From contig NZ_CAJRAU010000001.1 of NCBI RefSeq assembly GCF_907165045.1, positions 620,001 through 684,000 of the forward strand: DNA of 64,000 nt, written 5' to 3'. A program made the position numbers and the translations under genes. The notes below the pieces were generated by a model. The model had not been told where the DNA came from and did no database searches. It saw only the letters and a list, made by a program, of their open reading frames with translations. The stretch's first letter is position 1. Each line of letters begins with the position of its first letter. This DNA is from Dyadobacter linearis (GTDB taxonomy: Bacteria; Bacteroidota; Bacteroidia; Cytophagales; Spirosomataceae). This document shows, one piece after another, positions 16,540-24,881 of this stretch.

Positions 16540-16803
16540 AGATTGCTTTGTATGAGCGGATGTTGAAAGAGAAGGATGAGATGATGGGGCGGTTGGAGCG
16601 GTTGATTGGGGGGGTAAATAGGTAAACTGCAAAGCTCCGGAGGAGCAACCTGTTTCTAGAATAAATCAATGATAATAATTTGTCAGGCCTCAGCGGGGCC
16701 TCCTGTGAATTCGTGATTAATTAGGAGGCCCCGCTGGGGCCTTTCATATTTATTTGTTTTTACTTTTCTATAAACAGGGAGCCGCTCTGCGGCTAGACGG
16801 AAG
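16540..16803 (+). repeat. Tandem unit 3 (incomplete)
   Basis: The third copy has the coding tail with seven Gs, which shifts the stop so that the frame reads on for three more codons (VNR), then the palindrome with one changed base (GGCCTCAGCG in the left arm). Similarity ends at about 16803 within GACGGAA. With units 1 and 2 it fills most of the 1-kb gap without an intact gene between the regulator remnant and the converging T9SS gene. Confidence 0.88.
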
Positions 16804-16866
16804 TCGAAATACCCCAATTAGCCAGCTTCGAACTTGTAACAAAAGCGCGCCGAAAGTGACAAAATA

Positions 16867-18159
16867 TTAATGATTGATGACGACCTTTTCTGTTTTAGAA
16901 TGACCGTTCTTCATAAGTACTGTTACCAGGTAGATGCCGTTATTGAATTTAGTGACATCAATTTTTCCCGATGAAACGTTCTCTGATTGATATACCTGCT
17001 TTCCTGCGACATTGTGAATGGCGACCTGCTGCATTTTCTGAAATTCCACATCTTTGAAATGAAGTACGTCTGAAACTGGGTTTGGATACAGGGTCAAAAA
17101 GTTGTCTGCGGCTCCGATTTGCACGCTTTGGATCTTGCTGTATGCGAAAGTTTCATCGTTATCAACCATTTTCAGCCGGTAGTAATTGACTCTCGGCAAC
17201 GGCGCTACATCCGAAAAAAAATATGTAAGAAGTGCCTTGCTTTCTCCGACAGCATTTTCTCTGCCGATCACCTTCCAATTTACCGCGTCAGAGCTCCGCT
17301 CGATCTGAAAATAATCTGCATTGGTTTCCTCCGAAGTCCCCCAGTTCAGGCCAACCTGACCAGCTTCTTCCTTGGCCGTAAAACTGATCAGCGTCACCGG
17401 CATTGGGCTGCCTGAGACGGAACCAACTGTGATCGCGCTATACTCGGACATTGTGCTGGTTGTCAATGTGCCTGTCACAATGGCCCCTTCCGTATTGGTG
17501 GCAGGTGCAACATCGCCGCTTAGGTTTACCCAAGCTTCCGCTTTTGTGTTCCACCCTACGAGGCGAATGTTTGCAGGCGCGTACCCTTCTATTTTCGAAT
17601 GATCGGCAATAGAAACCTCAATGCGGATCTCCGATTCCTGGTCTGAATCAGTCAGGGGTACCCAGTCCCAAAAACCGCTGTCAGATACGGATGTGAGCTT
17701 AGTGACCCCCGTAACGCCTTCTTCGCTCATTGAATTAATATCGTGAGCACCACCAGTCGGATCAAGCTCTTTGCCAGGACTTCCCTCCCAGTAGGCCACT
17801 GCCAGCTTGATTGAGGAAGGTTTTTCCATTGAAATAGTCAAGGACCTCAGATCATTACCCTCCTGGCTGCCAACTGGAAATGTAAATGCCTCGCTGCCAA
17901 TTTTGGTCACATATCCATTTACGTAACCTGCATCTGTTGTTTCATCCGTATACGCACCATCGGTGAATAACACTGAGCTGGACGCGTGATTACTGCGGGG
18001 AGTAATGATGTGAGCAGCAAGAGTCATTGGATTGGAATGTACCCGCAGGTTGCCCCCAGGAAAGCACTGGACTGTGCTGTACACTTTCCCCTTTACCTGT
18101 GCAAACGTCAATGTGGCGCTGCACAAAAAGGATAATAGCATGTAGAATTTGTTTTTCAT
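16867..18159 (-). CDS. Secreted protein with type IX secretion sorting tail
   Basis: A 430-residue exported protein. An N-terminal signal peptide ends near residue 20 (CSATLTFAQ). The middle is beta-rich without a recognised catalytic motif. From about residue 255, MPVTLISFTAKEEAGQVGLNWGTSEETNADYFQIERSSD is a conserved module that precedes many T9SS tails, and residues 355-430 (LYPNPVSDVLHF, then VAIHNVAGKQVYQ, GIYLVTV, TEKVVIN) form the C-terminal Por secretion domain that targets protein through type IX secretion. Likely a surface or released protein of unknown function. It reads towards the tandem repeat array. Confidence 0.88.
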   Translation of the reverse strand: MKNKFYMLLSFLCSATLTFAQVKGKVYSTVQCFPGGNLRVHSNPMTLAAHIITPRSNHASSSVLFTDGAYTDETTDAGYVNGYVTKIGSEAFTFPVGSQEGNDLRSLTISMEKPSSIKLAVAYWEGSPGKELDPTGGAHDINSMSEEGVTGVTKLTSVSDSGFWDWVPLTDSDQESEIRIEVSIADHSKIEGYAPANIRLVGWNTKAEAWVNLSGDVAPATNTEGAIVTGTLTTSTMSEYSAITVGSVSGSPMPVTLISFTAKEEAGQVGLNWGTSEETNADYFQIERSSDAVNWKVIGRENAVGESKALLTYFFSDVAPLPRVNYYRLKMVDNDETFAYSKIQSVQIGAADNFLTLYPNPVSDVLHFKDVEFQKMQQVAIHNVAGKQVYQSENVSSGKIDVTKFNNGIYLVTVLMKNGHSKTEKVVINH

Positions 18160-18263
18160 CTCTATTTTTTGCGGTTAAGCCAGAAAAGGCTTCTATCGAA
18201 ACCAACTGGCGAAGTGATAATGATATCTTAGCCAGCGGTTTCGATAAAAATTAATTTATTTAG

Positions 18264-19472
18264 TTATTTCAATGAATCCTCGAACAATTGAGCAATAACA
18301 GTTGGTTTCTCAGCAAAATCACTTTGGGGAGAGTTTGCAAATACAGATACTTGAACATTCCCAAAATCCATAATAATATTTTCGCAGTTATAACCAAGTC
18401 CAGTTTTATAATAGTACAGACCCTTCGTACCTTTAAGTACCCCGTCAAAACCGAGAAGTTTACTTTTCATTGCTAAAAAATCAGTAGCGTTTATAATCTT
18501 ATTTTGATTAACAGCAGACTGAATCTTAGCGAAATCTGATGCACTCAAATATAATCCCGTTGCACCACAACTTGTTGTTACAATGGCTTTATCAATCCCA
18601 GGCGCGTCCCCTAGTTTCTCCGGATATCCCTGGGTTGAAAGACTCGCAGCAATAGGGCCATTTTTATCCCATGCCTGCCAATCAATTACATCAGAGTTAG
18701 CAAGTCCGGCAGGAAGAAACACATTATTCCGAACAAGATTACGAAAATGAATACCACAAGCAGACAAGATCGCCACGTCCGAATTATGCTGTGAGAGGTT
18801 ATTGAACTTACTTGCATCGCCCTGCTTTTTCAGCTCAACTGCCTCAACATAAGGAGCAATAACACCGAGCAAAATATAATTAATATCATTGTTCCTCCGG
18901 TCACCTGATATGAAGACACTCTCAGTTAGTTGGCCTTCAACAGTTTTCCTAACATTACCATAATTAATTAAGCCTGTTCTATGAGCAAGCAGTCTTTCAA
19001 AATTCAATTCTTTAAATTGCTTACTTGGTACCCAGCCCTTTGGAAGGTACAGCGATACTTTGGTTTTTAATGAAAGGTTGTACTTCTTAAGGACCCGAAG
19101 TACTGCAAGCGCAGTAACATATTGTGTAGTTGCATTCGTTTCCTGTGACCTAACGGCACTATGCTTTGCAAAGCCTGTGCCTTCGCTGTGTTTTCTTGCA
19201 AATCCATCGCCACCATTTGACATAAAAGATTCTTCGCCATTAACGAATATTGAATAGCCGAAACCAACATTTCCTAAATAATCTTCAATTCGCTCCGCGA
19301 AGATATCTACATCAAGCTTTGTGGGAATAACAAGCTTCGCATTGCTATCGTCGCCGACATTCTGTTCTACAAGACTTTCTTGTAAGATTTGATCTTCTTT
19401 ACAAGAAGTTGCAAATAATACTGTGCAAAAAATAAGGCATGCGCCCGCTGATTTCAAAAATTTAATTTTCAT
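18264..19472 (-). CDS. Beta-lactamase-fold lipoprotein lacking catalytic residues
   Basis: A 402-residue lipoprotein: hydrophobic leader and cysteine at residue 24 (FATSC). The layout is that of serine hydrolases of the beta-lactamase/DD-peptidase fold: VTALAVLRVLKKYNLSLKTKVSLYLP, then LLAHRTGLINYGN, then NYILLG, then SCGATGLYLSASDFAKI. In active members the first block begins S-x-x-K; here the equivalent positions read Ala114-Thr-Thr-Gln117, and the YSN motif before NYILLG reads NND. So both the nucleophile and general base appear lost. Possibly a binding or structural protein. Alternative: a divergent family with another active site. Confidence 0.7.
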   Translation of the reverse strand: MKIKFLKSAGACLIFCTVLFATSCKEDQILQESLVEQNVGDDSNAKLVIPTKLDVDIFAERIEDYLGNVGFGYSIFVNGEESFMSNGGDGFARKHSEGTGFAKHSAVRSQETNATTQYVTALAVLRVLKKYNLSLKTKVSLYLPKGWVPSKQFKELNFERLLAHRTGLINYGNVRKTVEGQLTESVFISGDRRNNDINYILLGVIAPYVEAVELKKQGDASKFNNLSQHNSDVAILSACGIHFRNLVRNNVFLPAGLANSDVIDWQAWDKNGPIAASLSTQGYPEKLGDAPGIDKAIVTTSCGATGLYLSASDFAKIQSAVNQNKIINATDFLAMKSKLLGFDGVLKGTKGLYYYKTGLGYNCENIIMDFGNVQVSVFANSPQSDFAEKPTVIAQLFEDSLK

Positions 19473-19529
19473 TTCTTTTAAGAATTTGTGTTAATATTTT
19501 TAATCGAAGTGCTCTTACACTTGGTAGAA

Positions 19530-19537
19530 CAAAGGTA
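19530..19537 (-). promoter_or_regulatory. -7 element upstream of the lipoprotein gene
   Basis: TACCTTTG on the minus strand, an exact TAnnTTTG, about 58 bp before the ATG. No good TTTG lies 19 bp further up. An A/T-rich stretch with AAATATAAAAAAGTATAAAA lies upstream at 19575-19594. Confidence 0.5.
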
Positions 19538-19651
19538 TAGTGTACGACAAATCTGAACTTTTAACGTATGTAAATAAATATAAAAAAGTATAAAACCGCG
19601 TGAACAAATAACACCCGCTTTTAATTGATCTTATTTAAACAATATGTAATA

Positions 19652-19689
19652 AAATATAAAAAAAAAAGCATGGCCGAATTCGACCATGC
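19652..19689 (-). terminator. Terminator of the S74-domain gene
   Basis: On the minus strand a 22-nt near-perfect palindrome (GCATGGTCGAATTCGGCCATGC, 19668-19689) is followed by a long T run. It lies 20 bp after the stop of the upstream gene. Confidence 0.75.
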
Positions 19690-19708
19690 CAACAAATAAC
19701 TGAACCTG

Positions 19709-21253
19709 TTATTTTGAAATTCTTGCACGACCGACCGTCTTATTTATTTGCAATAGCTCCTTAATTTCATTTATTTCATTTTCCTGTGCATTCAGTTTTG
19801 CTGTCTGCGTATTTAACAAATCAGAATGCGTGGCACGTTCAGATAATAACTTCTCAATCTGGCTTTGCTGTTCCTGAATAGCTTTCGTTAAAATTGGAAT
19901 AAGGGAATTGTAATCCAGCGCCAGCGTTTTATCCGCATCCTTGCCTTCGCGAACCAGCTGCGGCAGTATTTTCTGAACCTCCTGTGCTATAAAACCGATT
20001 TCTGATTTATTATAAATACTGTCCGCAATAGTCGCTTTTTTCTCGTAGCTCACCGGCTTTAATTTGGAAACAATCCCCAGCCCATTTTTTAATGACTGGA
20101 TGTTGCGTTTCAAGCGGGCATCTGAGGTTAAACTGGTGCCACTGTTTCGTACCTCGCCAGATGCATTTATGTCGCCGAGTACATCCAGCTCATAATTAGG
20201 ATTAGTTCTATTGATCCCTACATATCCGCTACTGTTCAAAATAGTAATTGCATCTTTTAAATTCTGCCCTCTAACTCTAAACAAGAGCGCCCCCGCTGTA
20301 CCAATATCATTGCTATACAATATTCTGGCGTTATAGGCTCCATTGTAATTGTCCTTGAAATCAACGTACCCGTTGTCTTCTTGATTCTGAGCGCCAAACA
20401 AAGTTATGCCTCCATTTCTAAGTATAACGGCCTGGGTACTCTCAATAACATCGGAGTTTACTTGATAAATAGGCCCATTTACGCGAAAACTAACTTGCGA
20501 AACATCAGGCATTCCCGGCGTACCTATTCCTACCGAGCCACCAGGAGTGATTCGCATCCGCTCAGTTGGCACATTATCGCTTCCTGTTGTGCGGAAGATC
20601 AATGGATGCTGTGTAGTCGTTTGGATGCCGGTCACTGCATTATTTTCAGGATGAGCATTTGGATTAATGTTGGCATTATATTCTGCGAACAAGCTGGTGG
20701 CAGCAGCTTGTGCCGTGCCGTGGCCTGCCACTGTCGTCGTGCGGACCGATTCGCCAGCTACAACAGTATTGCTCCTCACAGTAACTTCTTGGCTACCAGC
20801 TCCGCCATGATAAATAGCAGATCCGATATCGGCAGGATCCGATGGCGTGGCGTTGTTGCTGGTTTTCAGCCAGTCAAAGTCACTGCCCGAGCCGGACTGA
20901 CCTTTTTTAGAACTGACCCAGCCGCTACCATCCCAGTAATATACCCCGGTACCACCTTCCGCTGCCGGGTAAGAAGTGGATGTAGCTATAACCCCAGCGT
21001 TAATGTTATAAACCTGCATTCCCGCAGCAGGCGTACCAGCCAATCCCCACGTGGTAGTATTCGCAAGCGATATCCTTGGAAGCAGTAAACCTTTATCAGA
21101 ACTTTCTATTTCTAAAACCGATCCTGCATTAATTGTTTGTGGGTTTTCACCTACTTTCACTTGCGCAAAAGCACAATGGTTTCCGAGAAAAACAGCTGCG
21201 CCAAGTGTACATGCGGAGAGCAGGATTTTGTGTTGTTTTGGTAAAATGTTCAT
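19709..21253 (-). CDS. Secreted protein with C-terminal S74 intramolecular chaperone domain
   Basis: A 514-residue exported protein with a signal peptide (residues 1-30, ending CAFAQ). The N-terminal part is the repeat-like region seen in Bacteroidota surface proteins (SVLEIESSDKGLLLPRISL, GMQVYNINAG, GVYYWDGSGWV). The C terminus carries an S74 peptidase/chaperone domain of tail spike type: TSDARLKRNIQSL with the cleavage serine and basic partner, then YNKSEIGFIAQEVQKILPQLV and LDYNSLIPILTKAIQEQQSQ, ending in a heptad coiled coil. In phage, the domain assembles trimers and cleaves itself off. Here it suggests a trimeric surface fibre. No phage genes are nearby. Confidence 0.85.
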   Translation of the reverse strand: MNILPKQHKILLSACTLGAAVFLGNHCAFAQVKVGENPQTINAGSVLEIESSDKGLLLPRISLANTTTWGLAGTPAAGMQVYNINAGVIATSTSYPAAEGGTGVYYWDGSGWVSSKKGQSGSGSDFDWLKTSNNATPSDPADIGSAIYHGGAGSQEVTVRSNTVVAGESVRTTTVAGHGTAQAAATSLFAEYNANINPNAHPENNAVTGIQTTTQHPLIFRTTGSDNVPTERMRITPGGSVGIGTPGMPDVSQVSFRVNGPIYQVNSDVIESTQAVILRNGGITLFGAQNQEDNGYVDFKDNYNGAYNARILYSNDIGTAGALLFRVRGQNLKDAITILNSSGYVGINRTNPNYELDVLGDINASGEVRNSGTSLTSDARLKRNIQSLKNGLGIVSKLKPVSYEKKATIADSIYNKSEIGFIAQEVQKILPQLVREGKDADKTLALDYNSLIPILTKAIQEQQSQIEKLLSERATHSDLLNTQTAKLNAQENEINEIKELLQINKTVGRARISK

Positions 21254-21475
21254 ATTTAATTTAAGTTTAAAAGTCGAGTTTGTAATATTGAGAATCTAAA
21301 TGGCTAAGTGTGTGGTGGGCCAATTCCTATTGGCATTTTTCAATGCTGCTTCAAAAGATTTACCTAACCCTGTGCTATATACGCTGAGCTATTAATTACA
21401 TTTTCTCACGAGTTGGAGCGTTGTACTTGATCAGTCCCGTTATTTCTTCTCCTACAATTCCTGATTTTGATAATG

Positions 21476-21483
21476 CAAAGCTA
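21476..21483 (-). promoter_or_regulatory. -7 element upstream of the S74-domain gene
   Basis: TAGCTTTG on the minus strand, an exact TAnnTTTG, which would give a leader of about 215 nt. The 455-bp gap 21254-21708 contains no gene. An ATTTATAAAAAAATATAAAAA stretch (21521-21541) lies upstream, similar to that before the lipoprotein gene. Confidence 0.4.
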
Positions 21484-21708
21484 GACTACCGGTTTGCGCC
21501 GTTCTTTAAACACTTATTAACATTTATAAAAAAATATAAAAATCCGGAGATTGTCATTTGTTGATCCTAAATGATGAATCGTCAACTAGTTATCATTTGG
21601 ATTTATATTGAAGTATTATCCACTTCGCTTATTCTTTAAAAAGAAAACTGTGCTCATTCGCTGTTCCGATAAGCCTAGAATTATATCTAACCGTTCAAGC
21701 AAAACTCA

Positions 21709-22836
21709 ATGAAGTCCATCCGCCTACTTAGCCTGTTAGTGATCGTATATAGCTTTACATCATGCCAGAAGAAAAACACCCCCGAACCTGAACCTGAGCC
21801 CGATGTAAATGGAACCGTGTACGTAGGTAGCGATGACAAAAATCTATACGCGATTAATGCCACTACTGGCTTGAAAAAATGGGCTTTTGCAACGGATGGA
21901 GCTATCTTTTCTAGCCCCTCTTTTGTAAATGGGGTAGTATATGTAGGGAGTTTTGACAAGAAGGTATATGCAGTGAATGCTGCTACCGGGGCGAAAAAAT
22001 GGGAGTTTGCAACCGGTGGACTTATTTTTTCCAGCCCCTATGTTGTAAATGGGGTGGTTTATATAGGCAGTACTGACCAAAAGCTATATGCACTGGATGC
22101 AGCTACGGGTGCTAAAAAATGGGAGTTTGCGGCAGATGCCAGTGTGGATTCGAGTCCTATGGTGGTGAATGGAGTAGTGTATGTGGGAAGTGAAGGCAAG
22201 AAGGTATATGCACTTGATGCTGTTACAGGTGCAAAGAAATGGGAGTTTGCAATGAGCGGTACGAGTGCGACGACCCCGACGAGCCCTACATTTGACCATG
22301 GGGTGGTCTACGCATGTGACTTTCAAAGAACACTTTTTGCCATTGACGCAGCTACCGGTGCCAAAAAATGGGAATTTAAGACAGAAGCAAGTATTGATTC
22401 GAGCCCGACAGTCAAAAACGGTTTGGTGTATATAACCAGCTTTGACTTCAAACTGCGCGCTCTGGATGCGGCCACCGGAATAGAAAAATGGCAATTTGAG
22501 ATTGGCATTACAGGGATGTCCAGCCCTACCGTCAGCAATGGTTTTGTGTATGTAGGAAGTATCCCTGGTAGATTGTATGCGGTCGACGCGGTCACCGGCC
22601 TTAAAAAATGGCAAGTTATTACGGACGACATGAGGCCCGCCATGTACTCAAGCCTAACTGCCGCAGAAGGGAAAATATATGCCTGTACCGGCGAAAAAAA
22701 AGTCTATGCGCTTGATGCTATGACCGGTGGCAGCAATTGGGTCTTTCAAACTGAGGGTTTAATTAATTCTTCCCCCTGCGTGGTTACGCCAAGCGGCAAT
22801 GTATACCACTCTGGGGTAAGCGGCGCACAGGAATAG
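21709..22836 (+). CDS. PQQ-type beta-propeller lipoprotein
   Basis: A 375-residue lipoprotein: leader with cysteine 19 (YSFTSCQ) and a proline/glutamate linker (PEPEPEPD). The rest is eight repeats of about 40 residues in the pattern VVYVGS-x-D-K-K-x-YA-x-DA-x-TGAKKWEF-x-(20)-SSP-x-V, the quinoprotein/BamB-like propeller blade. The repeats are unusually alike in DNA as well as protein, which points to recent internal duplication. There is no evidence that PQQ is bound, since catalytic residues of dehydrogenases are absent. Probably a periplasm-facing scaffold or binding protein on the outer membrane. Confidence 0.88.
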   Translation: MKSIRLLSLLVIVYSFTSCQKKNTPEPEPEPDVNGTVYVGSDDKNLYAINATTGLKKWAFATDGAIFSSPSFVNGVVYVGSFDKKVYAVNAATGAKKWEFATGGLIFSSPYVVNGVVYIGSTDQKLYALDAATGAKKWEFAADASVDSSPMVVNGVVYVGSEGKKVYALDAVTGAKKWEFAMSGTSATTPTSPTFDHGVVYACDFQRTLFAIDAATGAKKWEFKTEASIDSSPTVKNGLVYITSFDFKLRALDAATGIEKWQFEIGITGMSSPTVSNGFVYVGSIPGRLYAVDAVTGLKKWQVITDDMRPAMYSSLTAAEGKIYACTGEKKVYALDAMTGGSNWVFQTEGLINSSPCVVTPSGNVYHSGVSGAQE

Positions 22837-22860
22837 TTTGCTCCGAGATAATATGGATCG

Positions 22861-23262
22861 TTACTTTTTCCTGAAATAATAATAAAATAATCGCTCTCCC
22901 CTGTCGGCAATAATAACGGAGTTGTAATGATCCCAATTGTTGGCTTCTAGAAGATTCAATACCGCTGATGTTGACTTAAACCGGACCGGCTTTCCCGATG
23001 TGTTATCTATAATCCTTTGATCACCAGAATCATTACCAATGCTACCTACCCAGAAACTGCTCTTCTGACCGAAGTCAACATAGACATCTATGTACTTATT
23101 AGACATTCTTTCGGCAATCAAAACTTCGATAACCTTAATACTGTCCGATCCATTAATGTCCACCTTCCCAACAAATAGCTGGCCAAATGAGGGCATAGAA
23201 GCCAGAACAAAGATGGTCGGTATGAAAAGGCGCTTCACTAGTTTAATGTACATGATGGTCAT
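22861..23262 (-). CDS. Small exported protein of unknown function
   Basis: 133 residues from the ATG at 23262; the ATG at 23253 is an equally good start, while the longer frame to 23331 adds a basic stretch ahead of the signal peptide and is less likely. Signal peptide KLVKRLFIPTIFVLASMPSFGQ. The mature part, about 105 residues, has no motif I recognise: VDINGSDSIKVIEVLIAERM and NNWDHYNSVIIADRGERLFYYYFRKK. It converges on the propeller gene, with 24 bp between the stops. Confidence 0.6.
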   Translation of the reverse strand: MTIMYIKLVKRLFIPTIFVLASMPSFGQLFVGKVDINGSDSIKVIEVLIAERMSNKYIDVYVDFGQKSSFWVGSIGNDSGDQRIIDNTSGKPVRFKSTSAVLNLLEANNWDHYNSVIIADRGERLFYYYFRKK

Positions 23263-23449
23263 GATTTTGGAATGGATACTTATTCGAACGCGAATAGAAG
23301 TCTTTTCACTGGTTGGAATTTGTAACCTCAAATATACCGGCGATCGGGCTAATTTATATTAAGTTATTGTTACTCTTTAACTTCAATTTCCCGGGAGAAC
23401 CTGATCAGCTTAGTGGTACGATTATGTTAGATAGATAATGTATTAATAT

Positions 23450-23478
23450 GCATTCGCATTGCATCCGCATTGCATTTG
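23450..23478 (+). repeat. Short direct repeats GCATTCGCATT upstream of the SDR gene
   Basis: GCATTCGCATT (23450-23460) is followed directly by GCATCCGCATT (23461-23471) and GCATTTG (23472-23478). The 11-bp period equals one helical turn, and the block lies 33 bp before the ATG at 23511, so it may be an operator. Confidence 0.6.
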
Positions 23479-23510
23479 AAAGCGGTAACGGAGTTTAAAT
23501 ATCCAGAACA

Positions 23511-24227
23511 ATGAATTTTAGTGGAAAAAATATACTGGTTGTCGGTGGGAGCTCTGGTATTGGTTTATCGCTTGTTGAAACCTTAAACGAACACAATGCA
23601 TCGGTGTATGTGATTTCGCGGTCAAAGCCAGCTGATTTTCCCCAAGGTATAGCGCATTTGCAAGCCGATGTGACAGGTGATCTTGAAGCGATCAGCGGTT
23701 TTTTGCCGGAACAGTTGCACGGGCTGGTTTACTCAGTCGGCAGCATTAACCTGAAACCATTCAACCGCCTGACAAGCGAAGATTTTTTAAATGATTACCG
23801 CCTCAATGTCCTGGGTGCTGCTCAGATTATACAGCATGCCTTGAAGCCACTGAAGAATGCGGCCGGGGCTTCAGTTGTTTTGATAAGTTCTGTCGCGGCT
23901 AATACCGGGCTACCTTATCATGCAAGTATATCGGCAGCGAAAGGCGCCGTGCAGGGACTGGCTATCTCGCTGGCTGCTGAACTGGCTGGTCAGAAAATCA
24001 GGGTAAATGTAGTGGCGCCCTCACTTACTGACACACCCATGGCGCAGAACCTGCTGAGCTCGCCCGAAAAACGCGATGCGTCTGCTAAAAGGCATCCGCT
24101 TGGAAAATATGGGCAGCCAGAGGATATCAGCAAAGCTATTGCATTTTTATTGTCAGACGACAGCAGCTGGGTAACCGGCCAGATCATCGGCGTTGACGGA
24201 GGATTGGGCAAACTAAAAACCGCTTAA
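23511..24227 (+). CDS. SDR-family oxidoreductase with atypical active site
   Basis: A 238-residue short-chain dehydrogenase. The NAD(P)-binding GGSSGIGLSLVE is at residues 11-22, a modified NNAG site reads YSVGSINLKP and SSVAAN supplies the catalytic serine. The usual Y-x-x-x-K reads I-S-A-A-K in PYHASISAAKGAVQGLA, so the catalytic tyrosine is replaced while the lysine stays. The end VTGQIIGVDGGLGKL is standard. Some SDR subgroups share this change, so it need not be dead. The gene leads a three-gene set with a flavin reductase (2 bp apart) and an FAD enzyme. Confidence 0.88.
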   Translation: MNFSGKNILVVGGSSGIGLSLVETLNEHNASVYVISRSKPADFPQGIAHLQADVTGDLEAISGFLPEQLHGLVYSVGSINLKPFNRLTSEDFLNDYRLNVLGAAQIIQHALKPLKNAAGASVVLISSVAANTGLPYHASISAAKGAVQGLAISLAAELAGQKIRVNVVAPSLTDTPMAQNLLSSPEKRDASAKRHPLGKYGQPEDISKAIAFLLSDDSSWVTGQIIGVDGGLGKLKTA

Positions 24228-24228
24228 A

Positions 24229-24876
24229 ATGAGCACAAATATAAACGCCGGTCAAATTGCCGAGCTTGAAAAGCAGTATCGCATATGCCTGATTAATAGT
24301 CTATTGGGATATAAATCATTGAACCTTCTGGGCACCGTCAGCAAGACCGGCGCTACTAATTTGTGTGTGATCAGTTCGGCCTTTCACCTTGGAGCGAATC
24401 CGCCGTTGATCGGGATGGTTATGCGGCCCGGGCGAGAGCATAACGACACTCTGGCCAACATTGAGGCAACCGGGCAATACACCCTGAGCAATGTGCTGCC
24501 CGAGTGGTATAAGCAGGCGCATCAAACCAGCGCCAGTTATCCTTCCGGCGTTTCTGAGTTTGCAACTTGTGGATTTGATGAACTGTATGTACCTGGTTTT
24601 GAAGCGCCTTTTGTTCAACAATCAACGGTCCGGATCGGATTAAAACTGCGTGAAACCATTCCAATGGAAATCAACCGCACTACGATCTTGATCGGTGAGA
24701 TCGTTGAAATAGTAGTTGATGATGTGCTCATCGGCCAGGACGGAACCATTGATCATGTTCAGGCAGAAACCGTGACCGTGGCGGGATTGGATGCTTATTT
24801 TCTAACACATCCCCTCGGCCGGCTGGCCTATGCAAAACCTGATATTGAGCCACATGAAATAAACCAGCCCAGTTAA
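24229..24876 (+). CDS. Flavin reductase-like (DIM6/NTAB) FMN-binding protein
   Basis: A 215-residue split-barrel flavoprotein. KSLNLLGTVSKTGATNLCVISSAFHLGANPPLIGMVMRPG matches the FMN-binding core of flavin reductase-domain proteins, followed by HNDTLANIEATGQYTLSNVLPEW and LYVPGFEAPFVQQS. It may supply reduced flavin to a partner or act as an oxidoreductase itself. The start ATG is 2 bp after the SDR stop and the stop 5 bp before the FAD enzyme, a tight operon. The C-terminal tail (LAYAKPDIEP) is typical of the Bacteroidota subgroup. Confidence 0.88.
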   Translation: MSTNINAGQIAELEKQYRICLINSLLGYKSLNLLGTVSKTGATNLCVISSAFHLGANPPLIGMVMRPGREHNDTLANIEATGQYTLSNVLPEWYKQAHQTSASYPSGVSEFATCGFDELYVPGFEAPFVQQSTVRIGLKLRETIPMEINRTTILIGEIVEIVVDDVLIGQDGTIDHVQAETVTVAGLDAYFLTHPLGRLAYAKPDIEPHEINQPS

Positions 24877-24881
24877 ATGCT

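Noticed and set aside
20381..21088. A 235-codon plus-strand frame opposite the S74-domain gene
   Set aside because: Antisense frame of a gene with clear signal peptide and S74 motifs; its translation has no domain pattern.
23303..23320. A shared phrase TTTTC(A/G)CTGGTTGGAAT at 23303 and near 41098
   Set aside because: Two matches of about 18 bp without further similarity; no link to ends of an insertion sequence could be shown.
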